Positions 1 to 11,900 of a DNA stretch of 64,000 bases are shown piece after piece. Each line of letters opens with the position of its first letter. The stretch's first letter is position 1. The DNA comes from Aphrophora alni (lineage: Eukaryota; Arthropoda; Insecta; Hemiptera; Aphrophoridae), in contig OY740772.1 of assembly GCA_963513935.1 (NCBI GenBank), positions 16,648,098 to 16,712,097 of the forward strand. Reading direction: 5' to 3'. Made by a program: the position numbers and the translations under genes. Below the pieces are notes generated by a model. The model saw only the letters and a list, made by a program, of their open reading frames with translations. It was not told where the DNA came from and ran no database searches.

Positions 1-1389
1 GCTTCCTTTGACATTTTATTTAACAACTCCTCCCACTTTCCTCTATCTTGACTCAACTCTTTGAGTATTGCATAGTGCATACATATATTTTGAATGCCCT
101 TGCACCAATCGCTACAAAATAAAAATGTGTTATAAATCCTTTCTGTCTAGTGGCTGATACGAAGTCGTGATATTAGTTGTACTTAAATAAATTATGCTTA
201 GGCATGTTGGTTTCTGAAGGGACTGTGAATTCCACTGTAGTCAGCTGCTTTGTTTTAAGTGAAAAAGCAGTTGGGGGTCAGGACAAAGGGGCGTAACTGC
301 TACCTCTGATGGGAAGTTACAGTGTCGGTTGAAGTGAGAATTTGCCAGTAATCAACCGATCTCAAATTTTATGTTGAAACTTGTTTATTGGATATTACCT
401 TTTTATCCTTTACAAACATCACAGTTCCTTCAAAAATATGCTGGTTTTTCGTTGTTGCACAAGTCTAACAGCTTCTCTAACTATACATATCTGTAGGTGA
501 ATCTATCTTCATCTAATACCCATTTTTCAATTCAATTTCTAAACGTGTAACTGTTTAAATATTTATACCTAAATAAATTACAGATTAAAGGAATAATTTT
601 CATTGTGTAATATTGTGTACACTACCTTGTAATAAAACAAAGGCAAAAACTTAAATGATGGTCAATAAACTTGACCACGTTTAAATTTCCAAGCAGCACT
701 ATGGCGGAATTCACAATCTATACATATGTAAAATGTAACGTCTCTCAGTTCTTTTGTCTGTTGATAAGCACATGAACTTCTGTTTGAATTTGTATGTACA
801 GTAGTTTTCTTTCCTATGAAGTTATATTACCTGGTTAGGTTTTAGTGTATATTTGATTAAAATTGGTTCAGTAGTTCCTAAATTATAACAATATTTTACT
901 GCAAGAGATTTGTCTGTGGTGATATTAACTAAACCAGAATTTTTGACATGTTTTCTTAATTTTTAGGGACAACATGTATTTCTTCAGTAACAAAGATGTT
1001 CCATGATTTCAACGCTAATTGCATTTAAAAACATTTTTCAAATCTTTGCAGTAATTCCTGAATTGTAACCATTTTTTCCAGCATCCATATTTTACACATT
1101 AAAAAAAAATATATATATTTGAGTGACAACATACATATTTTTAGTGTCAAAATTGGTATATGATTGAAAAAGTAATTGAAACTGAAAACTTTAAAAAATC
1201 GGTGCAGTATATCCCAACTTTAATAAAAAGTTTACAAGCGCTTTTATGAGGAAATCTATATTTTCGATATTTCAGCGACAACATGCATTTTATCAATAAT
1301 AAAGTTGGATTAAAATTTAAACGTTATTTAGAGCGTTGAAAATCGTTTGAGGTTTCAAAGCTATAGATGGTTATAGTTTGAAAGACCGT
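1..1389. other. Intergenic or intronic AT-rich DNA, no gene seen
   Basis: Presumably part of the intron upstream of the first visible GRK exon. It holds AT-rich unique-looking sequence with a short A/TA run near 1100. I see no exon, RNA gene or recognisable element. Confidence 0.5.
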
Positions 1390-1640
1390 ACCCTCAGGGG
1401 CTCACTTTAGTGAGTAAAAGATTGGGAATCCTGAGGACCCTAGCTGGATTGACACCTTTTTGTGTGTAGTCTCTCTGTTTCATCTTTCTTTTCAGGTTTC
1501 TTTTGATCAACTCTTGTTCTTTTTGGACCCTGACATTATTAGAGTATTTGTGGGGTAGAGGTCTTTATTTTATATTCTATTCATCCTTTTTTTTTAATAA
1601 GGCGATGAATGACTAAGAGGTTTTTCACCTTTTAACGCAA
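1390..1640 (+). mobile_element. Family C SINE-like element
   Basis: Plus-orientation copy. The head carries GGGGCTCACTTTAGTGAG, the middle has the shared GATCAACTCTTGTTC and GACCCTGAC.TTAGAGTAT blocks, and the tail has GACTAAGAGGTTTTTCACC followed by an A-run. It ends about 260 bp upstream of the GRK exon. No clear target duplication was found. Confidence 0.7.
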
Positions 1641-1901
1641 GGAAAAAAAAAGTTGAGTGTAGAAACACATGGAATATCGGTTGGACATTTACAGAGCTAC
1701 CCAAAAGGTCCACATAAAACTGAGATAAACAAAAGGAAAAAAAAGAAAAAAACGGTTTATTCTGTTCTTACATAATATTCATGTTTTTTTTTTAAAATAT
1801 AGACTTTTGTAAATATATTTATTCAAAATCTTATCATAACTGTATGAAGACACTGTATTATATATATATAACATTATAACGATACTTATTTTTTGTTCCA
1901 G

Positions 1902-1978
1902 TGTTCGGAGTGTGATGCACAAGTACTTAGAGAAGAAGAACGAAGTCAATTTTGACAAAATATTTAATCAAGTATTAG
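1902..1978 (+). CDS. Gprk1: G protein-coupled receptor kinase (GRK2/3 type), internal exon
   Basis: This exon encodes 25 full codons beginning [14 protein letters not shown] and ending FDKIFNQVL, with one base at each end belonging to split codons. It matches the start of the RGS-homology region of GRK2/3 kinases, where animal proteins read VRSVM.KYLE and then .F.KIF.Q.LG. These kinases phosphorylate agonist-activated GPCRs at the membrane and start arrestin-dependent desensitisation; the RGS-homology part contributes to G-alpha-q binding and to packing on the kinase domain. The acceptor is a T-rich tract ending CAG at 1899-1901 and the donor is GTAAGT at 1979. The phase-1 junction makes a Gly codon with the exon at 9352. 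Upstream exons, including the start codon, lie outside the window. Insect Gprk1 is the closest match I recall; assignment to the GRK2/3 branch is firm, the symbol less so. Confidence 0.93.
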
Positions 1979-2461
1979 GTAAGTAGGCTTTTTAGTAGTA
2001 ATACATCTGTAACCTTCTATTCTTTTGTAATGTAATTGGGCGCTCACGAAAGTTACATCAAAGTTTTGAAATAACACATTTAGTCTAATATCATAGTATA
2101 TTTTTACTTCTCAAAAAAAATTATTTTTACAGTAGTACCACATCTTGTTATCTTTATATTTATTATTCAATTGAATAAAAGAAAGGTTGACAAAAAAGTA
2201 TAAAACTTAACGATCCAAATATTTTTTATATATACAATTATATTTTAGAGTACGTTATTCAATATTTTTTATTATTGTAATTAAAGGTTATGTATATAAC
2301 CCTCTAAACCTAAATACATTAGTTTCTTGCATTCAAATCTTTAGATTTCACAATATCCTTCAACCCATTTTCTAGATAAAATTTTAAATACACTAAAACT
2401 GCTAGTTTAAATTCGCTGTATTTATGGAGTCTGTAACTGCCAGTGTTAAGTTTACACATGA

Positions 2462-3125
2462 AGCAAAAAATAAATCGCACAAACTTTCTCACTCATCTCA
2501 AAACCAAATAAAATGAACCAAAACTAATCATCACTAAAAATGTCAGTTCGTAAATTGTTTGTCGAAAAGATAAATTAAATAAACTATTGACATTGTCTTA
2601 AAAAATATTTTAATAAGGGCCTAAACTTGCTTTACATTTGCTATAGACAAATCTTCAGCGTAAATCGTATTTAATTAAAATCAAACTTTTAATAATGGCA
2701 ATCAAGGTTTTTTGCCAATTAAAATTGAATTGTTTATTTTTTTACTTGCTATTTTTCATATAGATTTGGGTTAATAATTTTCACATTTCTCTAAAATTTG
2801 TACGAAGCCAATAGAACCGATTTTGAGAAATTATGTCTTTTATAACAGAACCACAACCAATTTTTTGTTTTTTTACGGATAATTTATGAAGTTATATTTT
2901 TGGAGAGATTTTGACTAATACGTCTTGCTCGTGACACTAGCAGATTTTGGGAAAATCCTAATTTTGTATTATTTCTTATGGCAGCTACATTGATGTTAAT
3001 TGGTCCATGTGTTTGGGTTGTAAAGCGTTACACAGACGTTGGACTGACAGTCATTCTAAAAACCACTTTTTTCGACTGTCCTCAAAATAGCTTATCTGCA
3101 AAACATTCAGATTTTTTTAAACCCA
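2462..3125 (+). repeat. Family B dispersed repeat, left-end copy
   Basis: Starts with the family B terminus (CACAAACTTTCTCACTCATC), continues with internal blocks shared by other copies (for example the GTCAGTTCGTAAATTG region) and ends near the CATTCTAAAAACCAC block. The other terminus of the family occurs in reverse at about 6900-6962. Confidence 0.65.
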
Positions 3126-3450
3126 TCCTTATGTATATTTAAAATAAAAGAAAAAAAAATATATATATATTGTGTTTTTCTATAGAAAAGTTTATCCATT
3201 GATTTGGAGAATTTATTTAATACATACAATTTACATATTATTTTATAAGTTGGACGAACCTGTGGTTAAGTTGTATTAAGTTTAGTGTTGTGTGAAATTA
3301 GATATGTTGTTGTTACGAGTCCTGAGAGGACAGTTTTGTGAATCCTGTTGGAAATGTTCCAGTTGTTTGACTTACCTAATAGGTTTCATCTCAAGGAGGT
3401 ATGAGTTTTTTATATCTACTTTCCCCCCCCAAAAAATATACTAATTTTAG

Positions 3451-4112
3451 GTTTTTCCTTATTTTGATCAAACGTCATATATCCAAGATATTGATATATG
3501 AAGTATAGTGCAAATTTGGTAATCACAAAAAATAATTTTTGAGATGCTGTATAGTGGCCACAAAAATTAAGATAGGAATATGAAATTTGGTATAGGGGAT
3601 TATAGTGTCCTTATATATGGAACCCTATTGAAATTACAAAAAATCAAATTGAAAAAGTTGCTGATTTCAATTCTGCATAAAATGCTCCGCCATCTATATG
3701 ATGCAAATATCAAAGTTATTGTCAAAGATATTTTGAACCCTGACCTCCTATAAAAATGTGATATTTGTATAGTTATATGATCAGTTAGGGCTGAGTCACC
3801 AACATGAGCATAAGGAGTGGAGGTTTCTTTATATATATAAATATACAGCTTTGAGGTCCAACAGGGCCGAATACTAATACAAGTGGAGACTATTTAATAT
3901 ATACATATCTACGAGGCCTGTTATGGCCCAGCTGATGTCAAGAAAGTAGTGATATCAACGATTACAAGGTTCAGTAAATCTGTGTAACAAGTATTTTAAA
4001 CAAACTTGCCCTACTGGGTGAGATTTCATGATGTACATTTAAGTTAACTTTCATTCAAAGTTCAATTAACCATTATATTTAGAAGATCTGCTTTTATTAA
4101 ATTGTATGCTGG
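3451..4112 (+). repeat. Family A dispersed repeat, degenerate copy
   Basis: Shares the GAAGTATAG..CAAATTTGGTAATCAC opening, the GAGTCACCAACATGAGC block, ATACAGCTTTGAGG, the TACGAGGCCTG block and the AGAAGATCTGCTTTTATTA ending with the other family A copies. The terminal inverted repeats are eroded. Confidence 0.65.
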
Positions 4113-4414
4113 GATTCGGTTTGACCATATTTGATCAAAATCGTTAGTGCCAATTTTGAAAAAAACACATTTTCCTTTTTTTTTCTTATAGCAGTTACTC
4201 CCAAATATTGAGTTATCAAAAAAATTTAAAGACACGTTCAGAGATATTTTCAAAATATACCCACATACAAAATTTTATTAAAATTGGTCCATGTGTTTTG
4301 AGATTGAGCACTACAGTAGACAAATGGACATCATTCTAAAAATCACTTAGACTCAGGGATCTCAAAACAGATATATCCATAAATAAATATTGAGCTTGAC
4401 TTGTGAGATAATAT

Positions 4415-4682
4415 TAGATGGAATAAAACTTGAACACAAGATCTCACAAAAATTACGTTTACTTAATCAAACACGTTTCAACGACAAAGTCGCCATCCTC
4501 AGTAATACATGAGCTACAATAACTATAACTGTGTTATAAATGAGTTATGTGTATATGAGTTATACCCTAGTTTAGTTATTGTACCTCATGTATGACTGAG
4601 GGTGGCGACTTTGTCGTTGAAACATGTTTGATGAAGTAAAAATAATTTTTGTGAGATCTTGTGTTCAAGTTTTATTCCATCA
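4415..4682. repeat. Inverted repeat, about 120-bp arms, hammerhead-like half-motif
   Basis: The left arm begins GATGGAATAAAACTTG and the right arm ends CAAGTTTTATTCCATC. The arms are about 90% complementary around a central spacer near 4530-4575. Each arm carries CTGAGG-ATGGCGAC (or its G variant), a TTT loop, GTCGTT and GAAAC, resembling the ends of elements at 45114 and 60880. Probably an inverted pair of a short retroelement terminus. Confidence 0.75.
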
Positions 4683-4764
4683 GATATATTCACAAAAACG
4701 TTATATAGTTTTTTTGATCCATTACATAACTTTTTCTATATATGTGAGAAGGTTTGGTTTTTTC

Positions 4765-4945
4765 TTGTTGTTTAAAAGTGAAAAACCTCGTGGACATCAT
4801 CACTTTATAAAAAAAAGAGGAGTTCTAGCCCTTGATACTCTAAAAGCATCAGATCAATGTGATAAGAAAGATGAAAGAGAGGGATCTTAGCTAGGTTGTC
4901 TTGGGATTGGGACACTAGTACTCGTTATAAGTGAACTCTTAAGGG
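4765..4945 (-). mobile_element. Family C SINE-like element, degraded
   Basis: Contains GAAAAACCTCGTGGACATCA, GATACTCTAAAAGCATCAG, AAGATGAAAGAGAGGGATC and a CGTTATAAGTGA remnant of the head. An internal block (AAGAGTTGGTCAAGAG) is missing relative to the next copy. Confidence 0.65.
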
Positions 4946-5000
4946 CTATGAAAAAGTAAAATTAACCATGAAAAAATAGCCTTAATGTATAGAAGTTCAT

Positions 5001-5265
5001 TTTTTCCTTGTTTAGAGGCGAAAAACCTCTTGGTCATCATTAACTTATGAAAAAACAGAAAGGAAAAAAAATCCATGAAGTAAAGACTCCTAGCCCTCGA
5101 ATACTCTAATAGCACCAGGGTCGGAATAGAACAAGTTAAGAGAGACCTGATATGAAATATGAAAGAGGGATCTAACCCAAGACTACATGAATAAAACTGT
5201 AGATTCAGCTTGTAACCATTCGGGATTGCCATGCCTCTACTCACTATAATGAGCCCCTAAGAGAA
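5001..5265 (-). mobile_element. Family C SINE-like element, full length with target duplication
   Basis: Best reference copy, 265 bp. It is flanked by TATAGAAGTTCAT (4988-5000) and TATAGAACTTCAT (5266-5278), a 13-bp target duplication with one mismatch. On the minus strand it starts GGGGCTCATTATAGTGAG and ends in an A-rich tail, which is retroposon behaviour. A stretch TGGCAATCCCG and, about 50 bp further, GGGTTAGATCC weakly resemble tRNA-type A and B boxes. It has no coding capacity. A Pol III-transcribed SINE is the simplest reading; the promoter boxes are inference. Confidence 0.78.
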
Positions 5266-5278
5266 TATAGAACTTCAT

Positions 5279-6319
5279 ATGCAAATAGGTTTACTATAAA
5301 TTACTAGTTTATATTGAAACGCAAAAAAATTTGAATTTAGGATTTTGAAAACAAACATTGATCCAATGACACACAAATGTAGCATATCTGTGAGCAGAAT
5401 TGTACCATCTATCACTGTCATGATTGAGAGAGAATGATGGAATTGTGAAAATAATGGAGAGAGTTTCCGACAGTTAAATACTACTACTTGACTGTCAACA
5501 ATATTATAGTCTCCAACCCTTGTAAACACCCTAGTTCTTATTTGTGTTTCTTAGTTTGTTTCTTAGAGTTGAAGTACAGTTTAAAGAATATTATTAACAA
5601 ATAACTTCAACTTTTACACATGGGTCAACAATTTATATCTGTTTTGAGCTCACCGAGTCAAAAAAGTGGTTTTTGAAATAAAATCTGTCTCTTTGAAAGC
5701 ATGAATAATGTTATTGCTCATGTTGACAATACTACTAGAACATATTTTATGTTGACTAATAAAAAAATTGGATTACATAGACTGAGCGATATTATTAAAC
5801 TTATTTTACATAACAATACAAGTTTAATATCCGTTTTGGATGTTAAGCATACAAATACTAAAATAAAACAAAAATCAATAATCAAAGAAAGAAGGGGTCG
5901 ATTAACTTCCACCGACACAAACAGTTTATGAGGAAAATAATAACATGAAATAAAATAATCGATTCATTGCTTTAAAGAAAAGGAACGTTAGGTAAATAGC
6001 CCTACATCATTATCACAACAGATATAAAATCAACACATAGCCTACACAAAATTTGAAAAAAAAAAATGTATACAAAGAAGAAAAAACCATTTAATCAATG
6101 GATGATGTTAAATTACTACTCTAGTATCAGTATTTAGCAATAACTTTTTAATTTTTTTAAAAAACTTAGGCTATTAATATTTTCTGGCAATACATTAAAA
6201 AAATTCGGCGTCTACAAATACAATTTTTTGTAACTGTTAATTTGGCCTAGGCACATCTACAGTTTATTGTGTAATGTTCTCCTTCTGGATACAGAGTCTA
6301 ACGACTGTCGTTATGTGCA
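5279..6319. other. AT-rich intronic DNA, no feature recognised
   Basis: No homology to the window's repeat families that I can see apart from short scraps. Open frames on both strands around 5700-5930 overlap each other and have the AT-driven composition of chance ORFs. Confidence 0.45.
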
Positions 6320-6962
6320 GTGCTCTACAATTCAAATCAGTAGACTGATTTTAATCAAATGTTGTATGTGGGCATATTATGGACATTTTTCGTGTCTTTT
6401 TAAAATATCTTTGATATAACTTAAAATTTGGATGTAGCTGCAATAAGAAAAAAAAATCACAAAATTATGATTTTCTCTAACCATTTTGGTCAAATGTTCC
6501 ACCAGTGTAGGTTCTATAGATCAAAACAAAACATATTTGGGACCATCTCTCTAAAAATGTCGGTTCGTGACTTATTTGTTAAAAAATTGAAAAATTAGCT
6601 GTGGAAAAAACAATTTAAAAAACACCGGTTATTGGTTTTGTTTAAATTTTAGTAAAATTAATGACCCAACCTGTGTGTAAATAAAAATATTATTTTTCTT
6701 AGAATAATTGCCAAAAATCAAAAATGATTTTTATTGTCATCATTTAAAGCTTGAGAATACAATTTATTCTGGGACCCTGATTATGACACTAGAGAAGCAA
6801 GTTTTTGTTCTTTTTTATATATAGCCTAAATATTTTTCAATTTTTATTTTCACTTTATTTACAACTAAAAAATTGACATTTTTTGGTAACAAATAGTTCT
6901 GGTTTGTTTTTATTTGATTTTGAGGCGAGTAAGAAAGAAACAGTGGTTGTTTTTAGTGCATA
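6320..6962 (-). repeat. Family B dispersed repeat, reverse-end copy
   Basis: Contains the reverse-orientation family B blocks (CTGATTTTAATCAAATG, GATTTTCTCTAACC, AAATGTCGGTTCGTGAC) and ends GAGGCGAGTAAGAAAG, the complement of the family's CTTTCTCACTC terminus. Confidence 0.6.
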
Positions 6963-7980
6963 GGAATCCCACATTAGCATCAAGGTGCGGGCGGGTTTGG
7001 TGCCTTTCGAAGATATTTTAAGGATAGTTCATTTAGAGATTGAAGTAAACACCATTTCATGTTATAATTTAACGTTTAATGAGAAATACAAAGTAGAATT
7101 GATCATGAAGTAAAAATGTAGGGAAAAACATTAATTGTTTACACTGAACTATTTAAGCTGCCCAAATCCTTACAACATCATGAAGTATAACTTCGAAAGA
7201 ATTTTTTTTCTGTTTTAATTTTTTACCTTCGTATGAATTCACAGACTTAATTATCCAGTAGATTCCTTACAATGCTATATTTACGTTTCTTCTAGCGTTT
7301 AGTTACTTTCCACATTTATTTGCTGTGAACTCTTGAAATTTTTTGAATGATTGACAGTATAATGGACACAGTTTTTGTTTATATTGAGAAAACCATTGTA
7401 GAATGTTCATTTTTTGCACATAATTGAACCCAGTGCAATTGTCACTTTAAACAAAAGAAATTATTTTTACATCATTTTTTGTTAATAAAATTGTGTTAGA
7501 TTATTGAGGGTTTTGGTAAAAATGATTGCTTGGCTTTTCCAAAATGCGCCTGGAGTGACAAAACTCCATCTACTATTGCAGGGAGGGTATGTTGTCCACA
7601 GCCATATATGTTGAAGAAGAAGATGCCCAAGATGGTAAAGAAGAAATGAACTAGATGAGACACTTTCTCTTATCAATTAGCACTCAGTGAAAGCCTCGCT
7701 CTATTTCTTATCTTAAATGTATTCTCTATTCAATTAAGTCCTAATTAGATAGACATGTGTTTATATATGGAACCTGTCATGTAAACAGCCTTATGTAAAT
7801 TGTGACTGTCTGTTTTAACTGCAGTTAACAAATAAATGTCATCATCTCTTAATACATTCTTTTTTTTTATATGTAGAGAATAAGATTGCAAATCATACAC
7901 TTTGTTAATGTTTTAAAAAAATATGTTTATTTTAATTCTATCTGTTTTTTCAAATCAAATTCAATATAAAAATAAACAGT
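6963..7980. other. AT-rich intronic DNA, no feature recognised
   Basis: I see no exon or named repeat. A short frame at 7482-7676 (-) has no family resemblance. Confidence 0.45.
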
Positions 7981-8930
7981 GTAAAAACATTGGACAAACT
8001 TTCTCACTTACTTATCTCCAAAACCATATAATAAAACAGTCATAAAATTGTCAATTTGGTCCTTGGTAATCAAAAAGTGAAAATAGGCCAAGAACACCAT
8101 TAATGGAAAAAAAAAAAAATTAAAAAGGGCCCAACTTCTTTTGTTTGTCCTGCTACAAATTTGATTAAAATCACGGTGGTCAAGGTTTTGTTGTTGTTTT
8201 TTTGCCAATTATTCCTAATCTATAATATTTTTCATATTGCATCTCGGAAACAGGTTTGAGTCATTAATTTTCATTTTTAACTAAAATTTGAACGAAATAG
8301 GTATAACCAATTTTGAGAAATTACATATTTTGTAATAGCCTTTTTATTGATAATTCACGAATTGGCATATTTTGGAGAAATTTTGACCAATACGTTTTGT
8401 TTGGGTCTTTAAAGGTTACATTTGAGAAAAATTCGATTAAAATTGTTTTGAGTTTATTAAAGAAAATGGTAATTTTGTGTTTTTTTCCTTATGGCTACCC
8501 GCAAATTTTGAGTTGTCAAAAATGATAATTTTGCTCAAGTGTCGCCTCTAATGATCCAATTAAGATGTATGTAACTTAATTTTTTTTCAAAAATGGCGGT
8601 TCATGAGTTATTGGTAAAATGGCACAACCTGTATGCAAAATTGCAAGTAAATAAAATATTACTTCAAAACAGGAATAATTGGGGGGGGGGACCAAATTGA
8701 ACCCAGACTGTCATCATTAAAAAGTTGCTTTTTACAAAACAACAATAAATATGTCGTTATTTAAAAAATACAGCCCTTTATTAAAATTTGTCAAAGACTG
8801 CATCCATTGTTTATTTTCACTTTTTTATTCACAACTACTGAATTGCTGAAGTGTTTGGTGACGATCAGTTGTGTTTCGTTTTTATTTGGTTTGGGTTTGG
8901 GCGAGTAAGAAAGTTTAAACACATTTTTTT
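7981..8930. mobile_element. Family B element with both inverted ends
   Basis: About 950 bp bounded by imperfect inverted repeats of about 45 bp: GGACAAACTTTCTCACTTAC at the left, and GGGCGAGTAAGAAAGTTTAA reading into the right end. Internal blocks are found in both orientations in other copies, so much of the element is self-complementary. No transposase is present. It looks like a MITE or foldback element. It contains a poly-G run near 8685. Confidence 0.68.
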
Positions 8931-9089
8931 TAAATTCACATAAAAAACTAAATAAATTCATATTTATTATTAATATAATTTACTCGGGATGTATACAAAA
9001 TTTACAACAATAATTATAAACACTGTTTATTGGACAAGCGAAGCAAGATTAGGCCATTTTAGATACACATTTAATATACATTTTTAAAA

Positions 9090-9218
9090 AAAATACTACA
9101 TCCATGTTTCATTTTGATTTTATGCTTGACAACTACCGAAATGACATTTTGATGACCATTTGTTTTGGTTTTTTTTTTGAAGATGGATGAGTAAGAAAGT
9201 TTGTCCAATGTTTTCGCA
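9090..9218 (-). repeat. Family B terminal fragment
   Basis: The GACAACTACCGAAATGACAT and GATGGATGAGTAAGAAAG blocks match the reverse terminus of family B. It ends about 130 bp upstream of the second GRK exon. Confidence 0.6.
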
Positions 9219-9351
9219 TAATTTATTATGACAAAAATTGCTGAAACTGACAATTTTCGATGATAAAATGATGCAGTGTACATTCTAGAAATCCAATTTT
9301 AATATTTTGTGACTTTTTATGTGTGTTTTAATATTGTGTCTTTCTGTTTAG

Positions 9352-9425
9352 GTTATCTTCTATTTAAGGATTTCTGTGAAAACTTCTCCGAAGAACCAGT
9401 TCCTCAGCTTAGGTTCTACGAAGAA
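9352..9425 (+). CDS. Gprk1: G protein-coupled receptor kinase (GRK2/3 type), next internal exon
   Basis: Two bases complete the split Gly codon from the exon at 1902-1978. Twenty-four codons follow, starting [10 protein letters not shown], continuing FSEEPVPQL and ending RFYEE. In GRK2/3 proteins the same stretch reads GYLLF.DFC.N...E......FYEE.KKYEK, so the two exons are collinear and in frame with the family. This is the second part of the RGS-homology region. The acceptor follows a pyrimidine-rich tract ending TTTAG (9347-9351), the donor is GTAAGT at 9426, and the exon ends in phase 0. The expected next residues (I/V KKYEK) were not found anywhere downstream, so the following intron is probably very long. 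No frameshift or stop is seen. Confidence 0.94.
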
Positions 9426-9749
9426 GTAAGTCTCTTCCTTAGTTTGAACATCGATATTTCAATTTTATTTTAAAAAAACCTGTTTGATTCTGATAAAAGA
9501 AATAATCTCTTTCTATTAACACCTTAGTATTCAAATGTTGTTCGCATGCAGTCTTCTTCCTAAATATAATTATGTTTTTTTATATTTTTAAACTGAGTTA
9601 AACTCGCGGCAATGAAACTATCATAAGTTATGGTGCCTAGAAAACATTTTGATAGTAATATTTTATAATATACTTGATGTCACATTCCAGAATGGTTAAA
9701 TAAATAGCAGAAAATGAAGAATTAGGTTAACATGATTTTTTTATATTTT

Positions 9750-9915
9750 TTACTTTACCCAGTATACGATAGGGTAAGTTTGGTAATTATCAAAAATCTC
9801 AATAAAATCACTTGATCTACCAATACAATTTAACGTTTCCTACAAGGCCCAAGAAATCAATTTTTTGACATTACATTTAGAGATCTGCTTATATTACATT
9901 GTTAATAAGAATAAA
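9750..9915 (+). repeat. Family A repeat, internally deleted
   Basis: Opens TACTTTACCCAGTATACGAT and GGGTAAGTTTGGTAAT, then jumps directly to the 3' part (TTGATCTACCAATACAATTT, TTTAGAGATCTGCTTATATT). The middle of about 500 bp seen in other copies is missing. Confidence 0.7.
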
Positions 9916-10269
9916 AATTCCAATAGTAGGGTTCAAATAAAATGTGAATAAATAAGCTAAGCAGTTCAGTGCTAAAAAAAATGTCTGTATTAAAAATTCA
10001 GGATCCTATTGCACATATCTATATTACAATTATAATTTCAAGTCTCTTTCCTTTATAATCATATCATTGATTCTAATACATTATTTACTGTACTCTTAAT
10101 ATAGTGATATTCATAAACGTACAATCTTAAGTTAATGTATCAATGAAATATTGTAAGCCTTCAATCTGGAACCATCACAATAGATTATTGAATTTTAAAT
10201 GAATTCCAAGTATTTATAAAGTTTTTTTCCACATGAGGTTTACTCACCTTCTTAATACTGAGCTATTAC

Positions 10270-10570
10270 TTATCCTGTAACGTTAGCCTCCTTAGCGGGC
10301 CGTCTTCACCAAACAATTTGATTCGTCACATCACCTTGGCCATGTTTTCCCTAATGACAGAGGTCCAATCGTCAATTACTAACATTCTGGCAGCTCCGTG
10401 CCAACCTAGATTGTTGACATCTGACCATCGATCATTCCCTGCTAGGTCTGACCTCCCGGGAAACTCCATGCCAGGCCTGACCGACCTCGATTTCCTACCA
10501 ACCTGGTTTATATACTCGGTCATTTGTGATGCGTTAGAAGGTTGCAAGCCAAGGAATTACCTAATGTTTT
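10270..10570. other. GC-richer segment of unknown origin
   Basis: Markedly less AT-rich than its surroundings and open on both strands (10318-10584 +, 10326-10547 -). The minus frame contains VGRKSRSVRPGMEFPGRSDL and DDWTSVIRENMAKV. I do not recognise the protein. It may be a fragment of a transposon gene or captured sequence. The base composition suggests recent arrival or former coding use, but neither is proven. Confidence 0.35.
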
Positions 10571-11089
10571 GTATTCTGTCGTAATAATTATTTATGCTTT
10601 GGTGTCTATGGAATGGGCTTAGAGTATTTGACTACTGACTTCTAAATTAACTTAAGGTTAATTTCCTAACAACATTGTATGATGAGACTGGCTAAGTACT
10701 TTTGAAAATATGCAATGGTTTAGAAGGTAGTACCTGTCAAAAGTTGTTAAACTTAGAATTTCCAGCCTTAGAACCAAAACTAAGATTCTAATGAAAAAAA
10801 TCAAAAATCAAATCTCCTTTTTATTAGATAAATTGAATTATTACAGTTGTAATTTTTTGAAATAAATGTCTCTCTTTCTAATTTTACAAATTCTACTGAA
10901 TTGGAAAGATTTATCTAATACGATTTTTTTTTTTCAAATTTGTTTATTAGAAATTTAATTTTGGCTTTGTGGCTAAAACATTCTTTAATTTCAAAACCTT
11001 TTAGAACCTTTACCTTATAAATGATTGGGTATTAAAAAAAGTACCAAGCAATAAATAATCTTAATAAAAAAGGTTTTTATTTGAAAATT

Positions 11090-11900
11090 TGTTATTTTAC
11101 ATCCCTTATGACAAGCTTGTCATTTCGGTTACATTCAAATTTTAAGTTATCAAAAAAATGAGGGGGAAAACAGAAATTTGATAAAAATCTGTTTACTTGT
11201 TTGGATCGCAGAGAGCTTAACAGACAACATGCTGACATCATTCCTAAAACAATTTTCGTACTCAAGGCAGCTCAAAACAGATTATTTTTTTGACCCTCAT
11301 ATAACTTTTTTTCTTTTATCAGAAAGTTAAAGAATTATTATCATTTCACATATATGCAGTATATAGAGAAAATTATGTGATGAGTAAAAAAAAATCCGTC
11401 GAGTTTTTTGCGGATATATCCATTTTGATATCTCTTGAGACCGAACAAGTGGTTTTTGGAGTGATGTCAGTTTTGTGTTTGTCGTGTGTACAGTGCTCTA
11501 CAGTTTAAACATAATCAAATTTGATACCATATCCCGGGACTTATTTTCCCTCCATTTGGTTGATAACTCAAAATTTGGGGGTTGTTGTCATAAGAACACA
11601 AAATTACGATATTCTTAAAATCGACTACATAGAATTTAATGAAGTTTAGCCTCTAAGTGTACAAATCATATTGGTCACCATCCCTCTAAAAATACTGGTT
11701 CGTGAGTTATCATTAAAAACCAAAAACATCGCCCAAGGAATGTTATAAAATACGTAATTTCTCAAAATCAGCAAATTTGAATGACATATGAAGATGAGCA
11801 ACCCACTTGTAAAATCGGAAGTTGATAAATATTACAGTTAAGACAGGAAAAATTGGCAAAAAAGTACCTTGACAGCCGTCATCAATAGCTCTATTTTAAT
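11090..11900. repeat. Family B internal segment
   Basis: Carries CCTTATGACAAGCTTGT, CATCATTCCTAAAACAATTT, GATTATTTTTTTGACCC, TTGATATCTCTTGAGAC and AAAATACTGGTTCGTGAG, all seen in other family B copies. Both orientations of the internal blocks are present, separated at about 11330-11400. Confidence 0.55.

Larger units (their letters stand above)
1979..9351 (+). other. GRK intron, 7.4 kb, repeat-filled
   Basis: Phase-1 intron between the two GRK exons, with a GTAAGT donor and a TTTAG acceptor. It holds a family A copy, three family B segments, two family C SINE-like copies and an inverted repeat at 4415-4682. No other coding exon is supported inside it. Confidence 0.88.

Noticed and set aside
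4062..5529. Several 60-100 codon frames (4062-4253, 4624-4890, 4939-5244, 5275-5529)
   Set aside because: They lie within or across family A, B and C repeats and are not conserved in other copies of those repeats.
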